DNA from: Scleroderma bovista
Lineage: Eukaryota; Basidiomycota; Agaricomycetes; Boletales; Sclerodermataceae
DNA: 45,777 nt
Direction: 5' to 3'
NCBI GenBank assembly: GCA_037178675.1
Contig: JAYMGJ010000018.1
Location: 1 to 45,777 of the forward strand
Shown here: one piece after another, positions 1 through 10,872 of the stretch
Position numbering within the stretch: the first letter of the stretch is position 1
Layout of the letters: each line of letters starts with the position of its first letter
Notes under the pieces: generated by a model
The model's database searches: none
Seen by the model: only the letters and a program-made list of their open reading frames with translations
What the model was told of the DNA's origin: nothing
Translations under genes and position numbers: made by a program

Positions 1-2964
1 CCTATGGAGGATGAGTACTACTAGCTCTCATCGCTGCTGTTTGTTCGCCTTATTTGTCGCCCGGCATCTTACATGATAGCCCGGTGCTGTGTTCACTTAC
101 AAAACCTATCCCCTCTCGCTGATACATATCCAGTGACCTGTTTTATGTCGGTTTCGTTTCGGAGGAGGGCTTGGCACCCAGCCTCCGACAGCTTTTGCGG
201 ATCAGTGGGCTCTATATTATACTTGAACGTACTGTTCTCCATGTTGTAAGTTTGGTACCCAGTGTTATGATATCCCGGATTTGTAGCCTGAATATTTGTG
301 GCCGGACTGGTATGATTGCATCATCTTACCGAGTGCATGACGTATCCATTCCCCTCAGTCCTTACCAAGCTCCTCATCGCGTCATCCTACTACCAGCGGT
401 CTAACTGAGCCCTTGCAATTTGGAACGATCATATGGAGTTCATGTGGCCTTCCACCTCAGTCCATGTCATGTCATCTGTCACCCATATATGAAGTATTTC
501 AAGTTCCGCGTCTGCGCTGAACAGGCAGTATTCAATCTTTTCGGCAGGCTTTCTGTTCAGAAATGTCGCAAAGAGAGTTACAGTAACGATATCCGGTCAT
601 CGGGTGTGCGTCAGGGCCGTAGTCTGCGAGGTATGTACGTACCTTATCACATCGTCTCGGTGCCGTGGCGTTGTTCTCTCCAAGGATGACTTGAAACGGA
701 ACTAATACATAAAGCGATACCAGTGAGCAGACGAGCTGTTGATAACAAACAGACCAAAGTGCTTGTAAAGTTTTCGGCCATACCACATACGCACATGATG
801 GAAAATTTTCCGCTCAGGGCCCGACTCGCACTCCACACTGATTAATGCATCAGATCCTTGATCATCCGGTGTGCACTAGGTCAAATAGCGTATAGACTCG
901 ACCTGCGCTCCACCAGTGATGCACGAGAGTAGAACGTGCCTTGATAGAGGGAGGACTCCGCGTAAGTACGGTAGTGCTGTTAATTCTCCAGCTTTAAGTT
1001 CGCTGCCCTTGAGGACGAGTGTCAAGGACAGCCTTACTCGTGGAATGTGGCACATACATACTAGTTCCGCAGGGCTGCCGCCGCGATCAGAAGTGTCGGA
1101 CGACCCTATTAATCGAGATCGCCAGTCACACCAAGAAGATCTCGTCATTGAATGACCACATTGTCGACCAGCAGTAGCATCACCTACATTACTTAACATG
1201 CTCTTCGGTGTGGGGTAACCGAGTTTGGAATAGCCCCCGCACACGACGTTGTGATCACGATCAATTATTGAAAAAAAAAAAACTCGCAAGTACCAGTGAA
1301 GCTGGTGCATACGTACTGGAGGTCACACCGTCAGAGGGTGGCCCCTGGAGGCGACACGGGAACGATTGCATCAGCTCCAGGCACGTATTATCATGGGACG
1401 TACTAGATATCACCCACTGAACTTCAAGTGTGTCTAACAACAAGACAGCGTGCGCACATGGAGGCGAACGTTAGGCACGAACTATCCTGTCTCTCTCATT
1501 CCCCTCAGGTAGGTTCTGTAGTCTGTAGTAAGCAGGTGAGTCGAGGATAGGGGGGTAGGTAAACCTTCATCACCGTGTCAGCTTTTTGTGCCTTCGCGTG
1601 ATTTGAGCGAAACCATTTTCGGTTAGGTATGTAACCTTCGAAATCTCACCAGTCGCATTCAGCTCCCAATTGACAGTTTGTATTGGCTCGCAGACTGATA
1701 GAACTGATCTCGAGATGAGACATAAGCACGCTCGAGACAAGTGCGGGAATAACACTGACATTTTGACGATGACGATGAGCTTTTTTTGCCGAAACGTCGT
1801 GGGTATGTTCATGTACGAAACCTGCTATTGGCCCATCGACCATGGTATGGGCGTCTGATAGGACAGCCAAATGCTGGGCTGTCGAGGGCTGTCGGCCCAT
1901 GTGTCCAGACTGACAGGCAATTTCTAATAGAACCAGGAGGATCTGCATCGATCACCGATATCTCCAGGGGAACGTAAGGTCGTCTCGACCAAGATCACAA
2001 AACGGCGGTTCCGTCTGCACCTAATGCGGTGGTAATATGAAGTAAATGGGAAAACAGCGGAATAGAGTGAATATACAGGAGAATGGTGAAGGCGTGACAG
2101 AAAAAGCTGTCGCATATGATGTCGAGACTGTTGGTGATAACGATAGTGATACTACTGAGTTCAGAGCCAGGAATTGGTTCGCGTTGAAGGGTTAGGGTGA
2201 TGAATATACATGATGAAATCAGTGGGGAAAAGCATGTCTTATTCGTGATAGGCCGTATTCGTAGCTCTAACACTCGGAGGTGTCGGCTTCATAACGACAA
2301 TAGAAACTACGCAGATGGCTTGCTACGCTGTCCACTGGATCCAGATACTCGGAACTGCTGGCGTTTGAATCTCGAAAGAAAGTACTGTAGGGACTTGAAT
2401 AAGAATCGGAAGAGAATGATGTTGGTCGAGTCTCCGCCTCCCTTCTTCAAGAATGAACCAATCGCCAGCGGTTGCATCAAGAACAAGTCGGCAAGTCAGA
2501 AAATATGGGGAATCCACAACGTTTGGGATCCGTATATTGAGTGGTGGAACAGTTAGGGGGAATACTGCTTAGCACGAGTCAGTGAAGCCTCAAGATGAGT
2601 GCACGTGGTCAAGAACTCTAACGTGATCATTAGAGTCATAACCACCAAGGAAAATCAAGTTCGAAGCGACGCCGTATCCTCGAACGAGTGAAAGAAGACA
2701 CATTTGCCAGTCTCAGGTCGTCGAAAGGCCAACCGTAAGTGGTAACTAGTATAACTATGTTATCCGTACGATGGAACATATGTTTCCGTAAGTTAGGGGA
2801 GACGGTGGTCTTGAATGATCATTCCTTCAATGGAGGTACAATGTCACCGAATACACTTTCCAAATTTCAACAGCACAATCAACAACTCTTAGTATCTTAC
2901 AACAACTTTTATTTACTATCCAATTCAAACTTCTTTTTCTTCCAGCTTCGAGAACTTGAACACT
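1..2964. other. Gene-free stretch, nothing recognised
   Basis: No reading frame longer than about 145 codons is present on either strand, and none of the short frames shows a recognisable motif or a plausible splice chain. A 10-A run lies at about 1271-1280. No tRNA cloverleaf, terminal repeat or similarity to the other repeats of the window was noticed. It may be intergenic DNA, a gene with very short exons that I cannot assemble, or old decayed transposon sequence. Confidence 0.4.
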
Positions 2965-3573
2965 TTAGACCCATTCCCAGGTGATGTCAATGCGCCCGAT
3001 ATCCAAGTTGGGCTCAAGGTCAGCAAATCCTGTGGGCGTGAAATCAAGGTTTGTGATGTCACAGTCAGCACAACTATCAGTGACAGTGACTGTGGTGCTC
3101 CTGTCTTTATCTGAGCAATGTATTAGTTAAAGGGTTAATGCAAGAATGGCTATACTCACAATATGCAGTAATCTGCCTTCCACAGACAGGGTTATGGAAT
3201 GAGTCCCCATCATAGCCCCTATATAGCACATTAGTATGAGTGCAAGAAAGTCACAAAAAGAATTGGTGCTTACGGGACAGCATCGAAAAGGAGGTTGGAG
3301 ACTGCAACAATATGTTCACTGTTATCATTGATAAAGCCACAAGCACCAAGTTCAGCATCAAAAAATGTGCCTAGTATGCAAGCTCAGAACATTGATGGCA
3401 CAAGTGAAAAAAAAATGCTCCTCACCTTGACCAGTCTGAAGACCAGTCATAAATGGGGGCTGATCACCATCATCCTTGGTAACCAGAGCCCTATTCTCAG
3501 TGACAGGGACAGTGATGGCAGTGGCAAAGCCAGTGAGTGCAAGTGGCAGAAGAATCTTGGTGAGTGGAGCCAT
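2965..3573 (-). CDS. Secreted RlpA-like double-psi beta-barrel (expansin/barwin-like) small protein
   Basis: Four exons (3573-3426, 3370-3274, 3218-3160, 3110-2965) join in frame with GT-AG introns to give 149 residues. A signal peptide is clear at residues 1 to about 20 (MAPLTKILLPLALTGFATA). The mature part has the layout of fungal single-domain DPBB proteins: GTFFDAELGACG, then NPVCGRQITA, then TVTVTDSCADCD, with paired cysteines, ending in DIGRIDITW. Such proteins are secreted and are thought to bind wall polysaccharide or act as small effectors; no enzyme activity should be assumed. The start is the first ATG before the signal peptide, with a TATA-like sequence about 50 bp upstream. The family call is firm, the biological role is not. 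Confidence 0.88.
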
Positions 3574-3616
3574 TGAAGTAGAGTGGGTTTTCTGAAGCCT
3601 GCCTGAGCAAAAGCCA

Positions 3617-3627
3617 GCCTTATAACT
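3617..3627 (-). promoter_or_regulatory. TATA-like box of the RlpA-like gene
   Basis: On the minus strand the sequence reads GTTATAAGG about 45-50 bp before the start codon at 3573. Immediately upstream (about 3655-3690) lies a GA-rich tract with a 14-bp tandem duplication of the type GGCAGGAGGTAGGG. A strong core promoter would fit a highly expressed secreted protein, but this is inference from position only. Confidence 0.4.
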
Positions 3628-4146
3628 GTTGGGCTGAGCCCCTCATGTGGAGGGGGAGGGGCAGGAGGTAGGGGGCAGGAGGTAGGGTCCGAACACCATT
3701 GAGACCCTCCTCCCCCTTTAATACATACAGTCACATCACATGTTGTGGCTTTCCCCTCAAAACAAGATATCAGTCCACCATACCAGGTAAGAAAATTTGA
3801 AAGCGATCAGGGAGAGAAACGAGAACTCAGTTCGAAGGTGATTCACATTTCCTTGGTTATGTCAGATGGGCTAAACATAGACATGATATGACCCACCAAC
3901 AACTAAAATAAGAATAATGCCCGTCTTCACTACATTTACATGTGGAATAATCGGAGCATGCCAGATTCCTGATAATCGAAAACGCCGCGGGGGTGACATG
4001 TTTCGCTATCAGCCCAACTCTGATTCATTATGAACTCACTTGATCGAACGGGCCTTGGCAGCAGGCAAAAATATTACTGGTGATGACAATAGAAATGGTG
4101 TCGTTGTGAAGTTCCTAAGTTCGGGGAACTTACTGCAGGTCAGTGC

Positions 4147-4158
4147 TCACGTGACGTC
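4147..4158 (+). promoter_or_regulatory. E-box/CRE-like composite site before MIC19
   Basis: TCACGTGACGTC combines a CACGTG E-box (bound by Cbf1/USF-type bHLH factors) with an overlapping TGACGTC CRE/ATF half, 49 bp before the MIC19 start. The same CACGTGAC octamer recurs in the TRS33-UBR1 spacer. Occupancy is inferred, not shown. Confidence 0.4.
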
Positions 4159-4206
4159 GGAAATCAAGACCACTAGTCTAAGTTCGTTCATTGTCTTGCC
4201 TTCAAC

Positions 4207-4887
4207 ATGGGTGCCAGCCAGTCCAAATCTGATGTGACTCCAAAGGTTATCCCAAATCAAACACCCGTACAGGTGTGTCAAGTTCGCTTTGTCTACCCAC
4301 CAGCACTCCTCAGCCAAGAAAAGTTCTCCCAGGATGTGGTGGATTACCTTTCAGACCGCCTAGCGTCTCCGGAGACTCCACCCGAGAGACAACTATCTCT
4401 TGACAGCCGCATACAATCCCGAATCCAAGCCGAATTGCAGACTCTTCGGGCTGAGGAGGAAAAGGTACAGCAGGAAATTCATCGGGCTTTGGAGAAGGAA
4501 AATCTTGACCGTGAGAGTGACGCTGGCGACGGTTCCCCTCTCAGCGAAGCAAAGAACAGTGCAACGCTTATCGGAAACCTTGAAGAGATTAGGGCCAAGG
4601 TAGACAGATACCAAACTCGACGTCAACTGAGCGATTTCCCGTTCCTGAAGGAAGCTGGTGAAGAGGTTGTATCGTGCTACAGGTGCGTTACTTTTCTCTC
4701 TCTGAGACACGTTATTTGGATTCGTTGCAGGTCAAACCAATCCACGCCTCTAGAATGCTGGAAAGAGGTCGCTCGATTCAAAGTAGCTGTGGCAGAAGCG
4801 GAGGCGGTGAGTCGTCGGGAAAAGAGGTCCTTGATCTTAAACTGAACGGAACGTGTTTGGCAGCAATATCTAGCCTCGTTACGGTAA
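4207..4887 (+). CDS. mic19: MICOS complex subunit MIC19 (Aim13; DUF1690 family)
   Basis: Three exons (4207-4682, 4731-4806, 4864-4887) give 191 residues. The protein starts MGASQSK, a myristoylation-type N-terminus usual for MIC19. The centre (residues about 50-150) is a charged, Glu/Arg-rich predicted coiled coil. The C-terminus has a CHCH-like CX10C pair (Cys157 and Cys168) with CWKEVARFK and ends AQYLASLR. MIC19 sits on the inner mitochondrial membrane facing the intermembrane space and helps hold crista junctions with MIC60; the cysteine pair is the Mia40-dependent disulfide of the family. Both introns are GT-AG and keep frame. Length is usual for the family. Confidence 0.85.
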
Positions 4888-5948
4888 CCTAACTTACACA
4901 GCCAAATATACTGGGGCTTGTTCGTTGAGGCGCCGGAAGTCATTAGGTCGAACATTTCTCATTTCTTGGCAGTTCTACGAAGGTACCGGCATTGTGGATA
5001 CCGCCTTTCGCATTATTGTCATGGAAATTGCTAGATATCTGCTCAGTCACAAACCCCACCACAACTGCAATCAAGCGCGGTGGTTCTTGAATTCCCAAAG
5101 TCTTACTGTGATGTTTTGTGTTGATACTTGTTATATCAGTCTTCGGGGTAAGTTGCGTATTCCATAACGGGATTCTAGATTCCAAGAGTTATTGACGGCC
5201 GCAATGGCCCAACATGATGCTTTCGGATGACTGACCATGGATGCAGTGTTTCAATGGTTTCGAGTCCCTCCTGCTGACTACATCATTTATTTTGAGAGTA
5301 CAACATCGGGGCTAGAGCCTCCCTCAAGATCTGCACAGGCATCAAGCGAGAACGGCTATTTAACAGTTTCTTGTACTTGACGGGGCCTTCTCACTGGCTC
5401 TTGAGCATCTCAGCGAGCGCAAAAGATACCTTACGGCATGTCCTTCCAAACGATTTCCTCAGGTATTTCTGCAGATGCGGCGGTCTGGACTGGTGACTAT
5501 CTGATTTGAAACAGCCTATTGAATGGTTACCAATTGGGTTCACAAAAATGAAACAGACATTTGCGTCTACTTCGAAAAAGAGTTCGCACTCTATCCTCGG
5601 ATGGTGGGATAGCACATCCTGGACCTTCAGAGAAACCAGTACCGAGTGCTGTTGCTAGAGGCTGAACAACGCGCGACCTGCGTAAGGGTTACAACCACAT
5701 AGGCTGCCACTGCTGTACTGTCACTTCGAAGCGACGATCATCTCCCGAGGTCAGTTCATCATTCACCAGGTTGATGCTATAGAATCTTCGATATTACGGG
5801 TCTCGTACACTGGTAGCCACAAACGAACAATTCGTCAGGACTTATCCACTCGTGTGTTTCGGATAGTATTTGTGACCATGATCAAGAAGCCTGGAATAAG
5901 TGGCGAGAGTTCTACAACTGTTCTGAAAGGAAGCTTGGGGTAAGCGAC
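4888..5948. other. Spacer with a copy of a dispersed repeat
   Basis: No gene is recognisable between the convergent MIC19 and DHX35 ends. Positions about 5355-5460 match two other places in the window (about 31606-31690 and 37741-37845), listed as a repeat. Confidence 0.5.
5355..5460. repeat. Dispersed repeat R1, copy 1
   Basis: The sequence shares CTTGTACTTGA with a following GGGCC/GAGCC block, then GAGCGCAAAAG and CATGTCCTTCCAAACG with the copy at 37741-37845; its first half also matches 31606-31690. This copy lies 26 kb away from the kinase array that contains the others, so the repeat is dispersed and not only part of that array. Its nature is unknown; the better copy begins CCGTTTGACAG and ends CCAAACGG, weak inverted ends. 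Confidence 0.65.
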
Positions 5949-8708
5949 TCACCAGTCTGGCTCGATTTCAGTGAGAATCTTGATTCTGTTTCGAGAAAAG
6001 CTCAGTGGTTATCCAATGTGAATAAGAGAAATGTGATGGCGCACTGGTTCTTTTTGGTTTCTTCCATTTCATGGAACACGACCCAACCTGAACGGGGTTT
6101 TCGAGTGAAAAGTACCGAGTTAGGGTGAACGTGCAAGATCTAGGCAAACAACATCAACAGCGGCCGCATAGCGAATGTTTTGAATCCCACTTTATCTCCT
6201 TTAACAGAACGATAAGTGCCGTCCGCCATCCACTTTGCACAATTACGCCAATACCCACTAACAAGGCACTGCCGTAATCGTTTTGCATCTCCTTCGCAGC
6301 TCTGCAGAGGCAATCCAAATCGTTGCATGTATTTCTTCAACTGTGAACGAATAGAAACGGCCCTGGACATGGCGCGGAAATTGAGTGCATGAGCCTTGCA
6401 CCAAGAGGATGATTTTCCGTATTTAGTAAACGCATTGTAGGCTAAGATAGGTTAATGCCGATTGTTGTAAGTAAAATGGCCTGAATGCTAACCGTTGAGA
6501 AGTGTAAGATGGTCCTGGATGGCCAGTGAGCAGAAGTACCTTTAAATAGGACAGACGTACCCCCTCTTCAGCCGTGAATTTGCGGCGTTCCAGTTCAGCA
6601 AGGGCACCTTGCGACCCATCTGGGATCACAAAGACATCCTGGTATTTACTATGAATTCGCCGGGAGAAAATAGTAAGGCTAAGCGCACTTGGATGGTCGT
6701 CATTGCGGCAATCGTCAAGATTTCTTCACCACATGTGAACTCCTTGGAGCTGAAAAGCTACCACCCAATAGTTACAATAAGCAACTTTGACAGATATAAA
6801 GCAGCGCCTACCATGCGAGCAAGCGCAATTTCAACCGGCCACTCCGCAGCTTGTTGGCCAAGGACAGTCAATCGACCATCCTCTCCCACCATACCAGCGC
6901 CAACCAGACCTTCAAGGGCACGGAGGACGCTCTCCGCAGGCGGCGCCGTAACCCACTCGAACTTCATCAGGTCGTCTATTCCAAGTGACTTCAGCTGAAG
7001 GATAGGCGTGCTCATGTCTGTGCGCGTGATCTCCGGCGGAGTACTAAGTGGGAGACCTGTCAGAGTCGACTCAGGATACAATCTGTAGCAGATCCCAGGT
7101 GATGTTCGACCGGCGCGACCGGCCCTTTGTGTAGCCGACGCGAGTGAGACTGGTACCATGGATAGCGATGACAGAAGTGATGTTGGGTTAAAGGTGCGGA
7201 TCTACTTGATCCCTCAACAAGACTATAGCGCGGAGGGGGAGAAGCAAACCTTGACAAAACCACAATCAACTACGAATTTCACACCATCTATCGTAACGCT
7301 TGCCTGCAGATTCTTCCAGTAATAGATAATGGGAAAAAACCAGAGACGAACCTCAGCGATATTAGTGGCAGCGATGACTTTGCGTGTGTTGCGCTCTGCT
7401 GGTTGAAACACCCTCAGCTGTTCTTCAGTCGTCAAACCAGAGTGCAAAGCCAAAGGTATCATCTCCGTCGTACGCCCTCTCTCGCTACGGCCATTTGACA
7501 TATTTTACCAGCAGAGAGTAAGCGATAAAGGATATGTGCGTACGTGGATATCAGCTCTAAGAGTTCTTCCAGGAAACGCTCGATATCCTCCCTGCCAGTG
7601 AGGAACACAAGGATGTCACCATGAACATGCTATTGTGGTTTTACAGTGACCAAGAGGTTAAAAATGAACGGAAGACAAACCTGTTGATTAATGCTATGGA
7701 CTATTTCAACAGCTTTACTAACATAGTCCGGGGCTGGTTCTTTGAGATATGCCACCTCCACGGGATACGTCCGCCCTTCCAGACTGATTATAACAGCTTC
7801 GTCAACTGAAGTATTTGCACAAAAATACTCATGGAAAGCTCTTGCGTCAAGTGTAGCAGATGATATAATGAGACGGAGAGCTGGACGTTTTCGCCGGATC
7901 CTGATGTAATGTTTAGTCACAGCGAACCCATGATAGAAGGCACATACTTTTTCAACACGCCAAGAAGGAGATCGGTATACAGACTCCGTTCGTGAGCTTC
8001 GTCGATCTGTTGAAAGAGTAGTAAGAAAATAACCAAAACGCACGTTGATACCGACCATAATGACGCTATAGCGGGTCAATAGGGGATCGACAAGGGTTTC
8101 CCGGAAGAGCATCCCGTCAGTCATGTACCGTATACGCGTTTTCTGTTTGTCACTGACGTCCTCGAATCGGATGGTGTAGCCAACCTAGTTAAGAATTAAT
8201 ACTAGTGACATTATCACGAGTGCGAACGCACTTCATCTCCCAAGAGAGTGCCAACCTCTTGGGCGACTCGGGTAGCAACTGTGGTCGCAGCAACCCTTCG
8301 CGGTTGAGTACACGCGATCACATTCCCTTCGGCGGCCCAGCCCGATTCCAATAAATACTGTGGAAGCTCTTTCAAGACATCAAAGAATCTTGCTCACGAC
8401 GTTAGGCAGCCACGTACGCGTAGTTTTCCCCGAACCAGTCTGGCCAACTACAATGGTAGCCCCATATTTTTCGACACAGTGCAACAGCTTTTCACCTATC
8501 GTAGGAGACGTCAATGGATCGACCATGGTTACGGAGGGTTGGTCAACGGACGATGTTTCGCGATTGGAAGATTTTGGCGTAGGGCTTGTATGGAGAGGGA
8601 CCCCTGTGCGGGCGCAGATTGGATGACCGTACCCTCGTCTTGTGTAGCTCTGTCCAGGCTACTTCCTGGAGCGACTGTCCCAGGCTTCCAGAAAGTTAAG
8701 GAAGACAT
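5949..8708 (-). CDS. dhx35: DEAH-box ATP-dependent RNA helicase, DHX35 type
   Basis: Sixteen exons (from 8708-8552 to 5985-5949) assemble in frame to 664 residues. Motifs in order: Walker [10 protein letters not shown] (70-78), [12 protein letters not shown] (169-172), SAT, a TNIAE motif V region, and QRAGRAGR motif VI (about 375), followed by the winged-helix/ratchet and an OB-fold with HVHPNSVLF. The N-terminal FWKPGT and [18 protein letters not shown] segments fit DHX35, a spliceosome-associated DExH helicase, better than Prp43, Prp22 or Prp2. The start is the ATG before SSLTFWKPG. One donor (GTCGGT, at 8055) is unusual but needed for frame. The C-terminus stops at EIEPDW, without the LAPHYF-like tail usual in the family. 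A divergent spacer of 257 bp separates it from the NSL1-like gene. Confidence 0.9.
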
Positions 8709-8965
8709 CACTTGGTACGATGGCCAAAGGCCTTAGTAGTATTGTGCTATTATACCTCCGACAAGATGTTGGTAAAGGAGAGTGTACGACTTGTGGGAAT
8801 TAGACTTGTTAGTACGACGTTAAAGAAATGTACGTAAGCAAGAAATAGCAGGAGTGCTTTTGAGCCTCGCAGTGCAACTCAAGAGGAACGACTATCTTTC
8901 TCTACGTTGTGAAACTCGTTGTCAACGCGTCACAATAGCCCAGGCTGCCCAGAGCCAACTTATCT

Positions 8966-9726
8966 ATGGATGCGCGAGAAGACCTGCCGAAAGTCTCCAT
9001 TGAAACAGAGCAAGACTGGAAGCGCATCCAGCGCAACTTGTCCAATGCTTTCTTCGAGCGCCTAGACAGGGAACTCGAGGTGCGGGGACACTCTGCCACC
9101 GACAGAGATGAGTTATTGCCCCAGGCTAATCAGGTGCGTCATTGCCAATAACCAAGGGCATTTATTTCCTCACGCACAATACCGCAGTTTCTGGAGACAC
9201 TCTTTGACATTGCGCGCCCCAATTTACGCATCAACGGTCGGTCGACAGAAGAGCCATCTGAAGTTGAAGAGGATGTCAACGTAGAATCGTTCGACGAAGG
9301 CCTCGACCGGCATATCTGGTCGTTGTCTGACCAAAGACTCAAATGGGACAAGGACATTGCAGGGCGTCGGAGAACGCGGCCCAAGGAGATAGAAGCATTG
9401 TTGTCTGACATTCTCGCTCAACAAAACTCGGACGAGTTTGATGTAGCTCAGAACGAGCCAATGTATGACCACATTCTCGGTGAGCATCTGCCGGATTATT
9501 AGCGGAGACATGTCACTCATTGCTTGCCACTAGCCAAGGCCATTTATCCCGAGATGGAGGACACCCTCCGTAGTACAATATCCCTTACACCAAGGCTTGC
9601 CCAGGTAAGTCACTGCCTCGACTGTGCACGCTACTCTCAACTCCAAGATAGTCGGTCTCTGCGCAATCTGACCGTGCAACCAGAGTGCGGTCTATTGCTG
9701 AAGAAGTGAAAACCCTCAAATCATAA
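8966..9726 (+). CDS. Kinetochore protein of the NSL1/Mis14 family (MIS12 complex)
   Basis: Four exons (8966-9133, 9188-9479, 9534-9604, 9652-9726) give 201 residues. The order is an N-terminal helix (WKRIQRNLSNAFFERLDREL), an acidic linker, then the segment FDEGLDRHIWSLSDQRLKWD followed by RRRTRPKEIEALL, which has the look of the Mis14/NSL1 family, and a C-terminal helix ending EEVKTLKS. NSL1 is one of four subunits of the MIS12 complex linking the inner kinetochore to KNL1 and NDC80. The last acceptor must be AAGATAG at 9651; the AG six bases earlier would give an early stop. The call rests on pattern memory of a fast-evolving family, so it is moderate; another coiled-coil kinetochore or spindle protein is possible. 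Confidence 0.6.
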
Positions 9727-9948
9727 CGTTTTCCATTGCGAGACCCATTTCTACCATCTTGACCTGCATTTCCTCTGAGCTCTTGAGGGGGGAAGGCCCA
9801 AAGGGGTTTATGTGGACTTGCCACCAAAGCGAGGTATTGCACATATCTTGCCAACGCTATGCGCGCCACCTCGCACTTAACCGGACCCAGAGCCTACCTG
9901 GTGAACGTGTTAATCTCATTAACATTACGAATACAACAGGGCCGATCT

Positions 9949-10818
9949 CTACGCGTTCTTGGGCAATTTGATCTGAAAGGTGCCTGTAAAATCACAGATA
10001 TACTAGATCCAGGGATGAAGAACGAATAGATCGTACAGTGCGGTGGTGACGTGATTTCTGGGGTAACGGTGCCGTTTAGACTCATGCGAGAGAGAGCGCC
10101 CCGGATGATGCCCGCTGGAAATGCGACGTACTGAAGGGATATGGTCAAGGAAATCCAAGTGACGTGTTTGACCACCCTCACCAGTCTAGCCCGTCTGAGT
10201 GTTTCGGAGCGACCCTCCCAGGACGATATGCGAGTTAGAGGTTTGAATGTGTTATCCTGGAGGACGAACACGCCCTGTGAGGGTAGAAGAGTTCAATGGC
10301 TTGCATATGGACACATTGGATGCAACACACACGATGATTCGTGCGCAAGTTGTCTACCTGCTTGTCCCAGCAAGCAACCCATAGTTCCTTGCATATAAAC
10401 TTGATCGCGTCGAGCGAGTCAGAAAAAAGGGGTCGATCTCGAGATAATCTACGCAGAAAGGTTTGCATTGGCGGGAGGATAGTGTAGACTGTTCTAACCT
10501 TTCTGCGAGGTTGGCCCCGACATGCAACCCCATGGCCTCCAGTCTTGATCGAAGGCCCTCGTCCTCTTCATCAACATATGACGAAGAGCGGGCAGTGGTG
10601 CTTCCTATGCTGTCTCTCTGTTCGTGTGTTTTTGAAACAGGGGGATGTGGAAGCAGACCCGCTTCTGCCATTTCCTGTTCGATCTTCTTTGCGCGAGCTG
10701 CTGATACTGCTGCAGACACCCTCAGTGCAGAGACTGCCTCTATGATGAGATAGTCCATCAGTGCGCCGTCCACATATCGCGCTGGTGGGTCTGCCAACAG
10801 CGCCAAGGTGTTGTTCAT
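9949..10818 (-). CDS. trs33: TRAPP complex subunit TRS33 (TRAPPC6, Bet3 family)
   Basis: Five exons (10818-10499, 10448-10331, 10274-10182, 10130-10037, 9983-9949) give 219 residues. The N-terminal half contains LMDYLIIEAVSAL and a basic/acidic loop longer than in animal TRAPPC6. The conserved core reads RLEAMGLHVGANLAERL, DAIKFICKELW, KQVDNLRTNHR, GVFVLQDN and FPAGIIRGAL, and the end is CTFQIKLPKNA, all typical of TRS33. The protein pairs with Bet3 in the TRAPP Rab-GEF core at the Golgi. Its start is only 54-99 bp from the UBR1 start on the other strand, so the two share a promoter. Confidence 0.92.
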
Positions 10819-10834
10819 GAGAGAGATATGCGTG

Positions 10835-10842
10835 CACGTGAC
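10835..10842. promoter_or_regulatory. CACGTGAC element in the TRS33-UBR1 divergent spacer
   Basis: A CACGTGAC E-box sits 17 bp upstream of the TRS33 start and 31 bp (or 76 bp, for the downstream ATG) before UBR1. It matches the octamer before MIC19. In such a short spacer it is a good candidate for a shared bHLH site; this is inference. Confidence 0.4.
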
Positions 10843-10872
10843 CTGCTCCTCCAGCCTTGATATTGACCTGCA

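Larger units (their letters stand above)
3574..4206. other. Divergent spacer between the RlpA-like gene and MIC19
   Basis: This 633-bp stretch holds the GA-rich promoter of the leftward gene and, close to the rightward gene, a CACGTGAC element listed separately. I see no gene or repeat element in it. Confidence 0.5.

Noticed and set aside
10354..10753. Plus-strand frames opposite TRS33
   Set aside because: Shadows of the TRS33 exons, which have strong family motifs on the minus strand.
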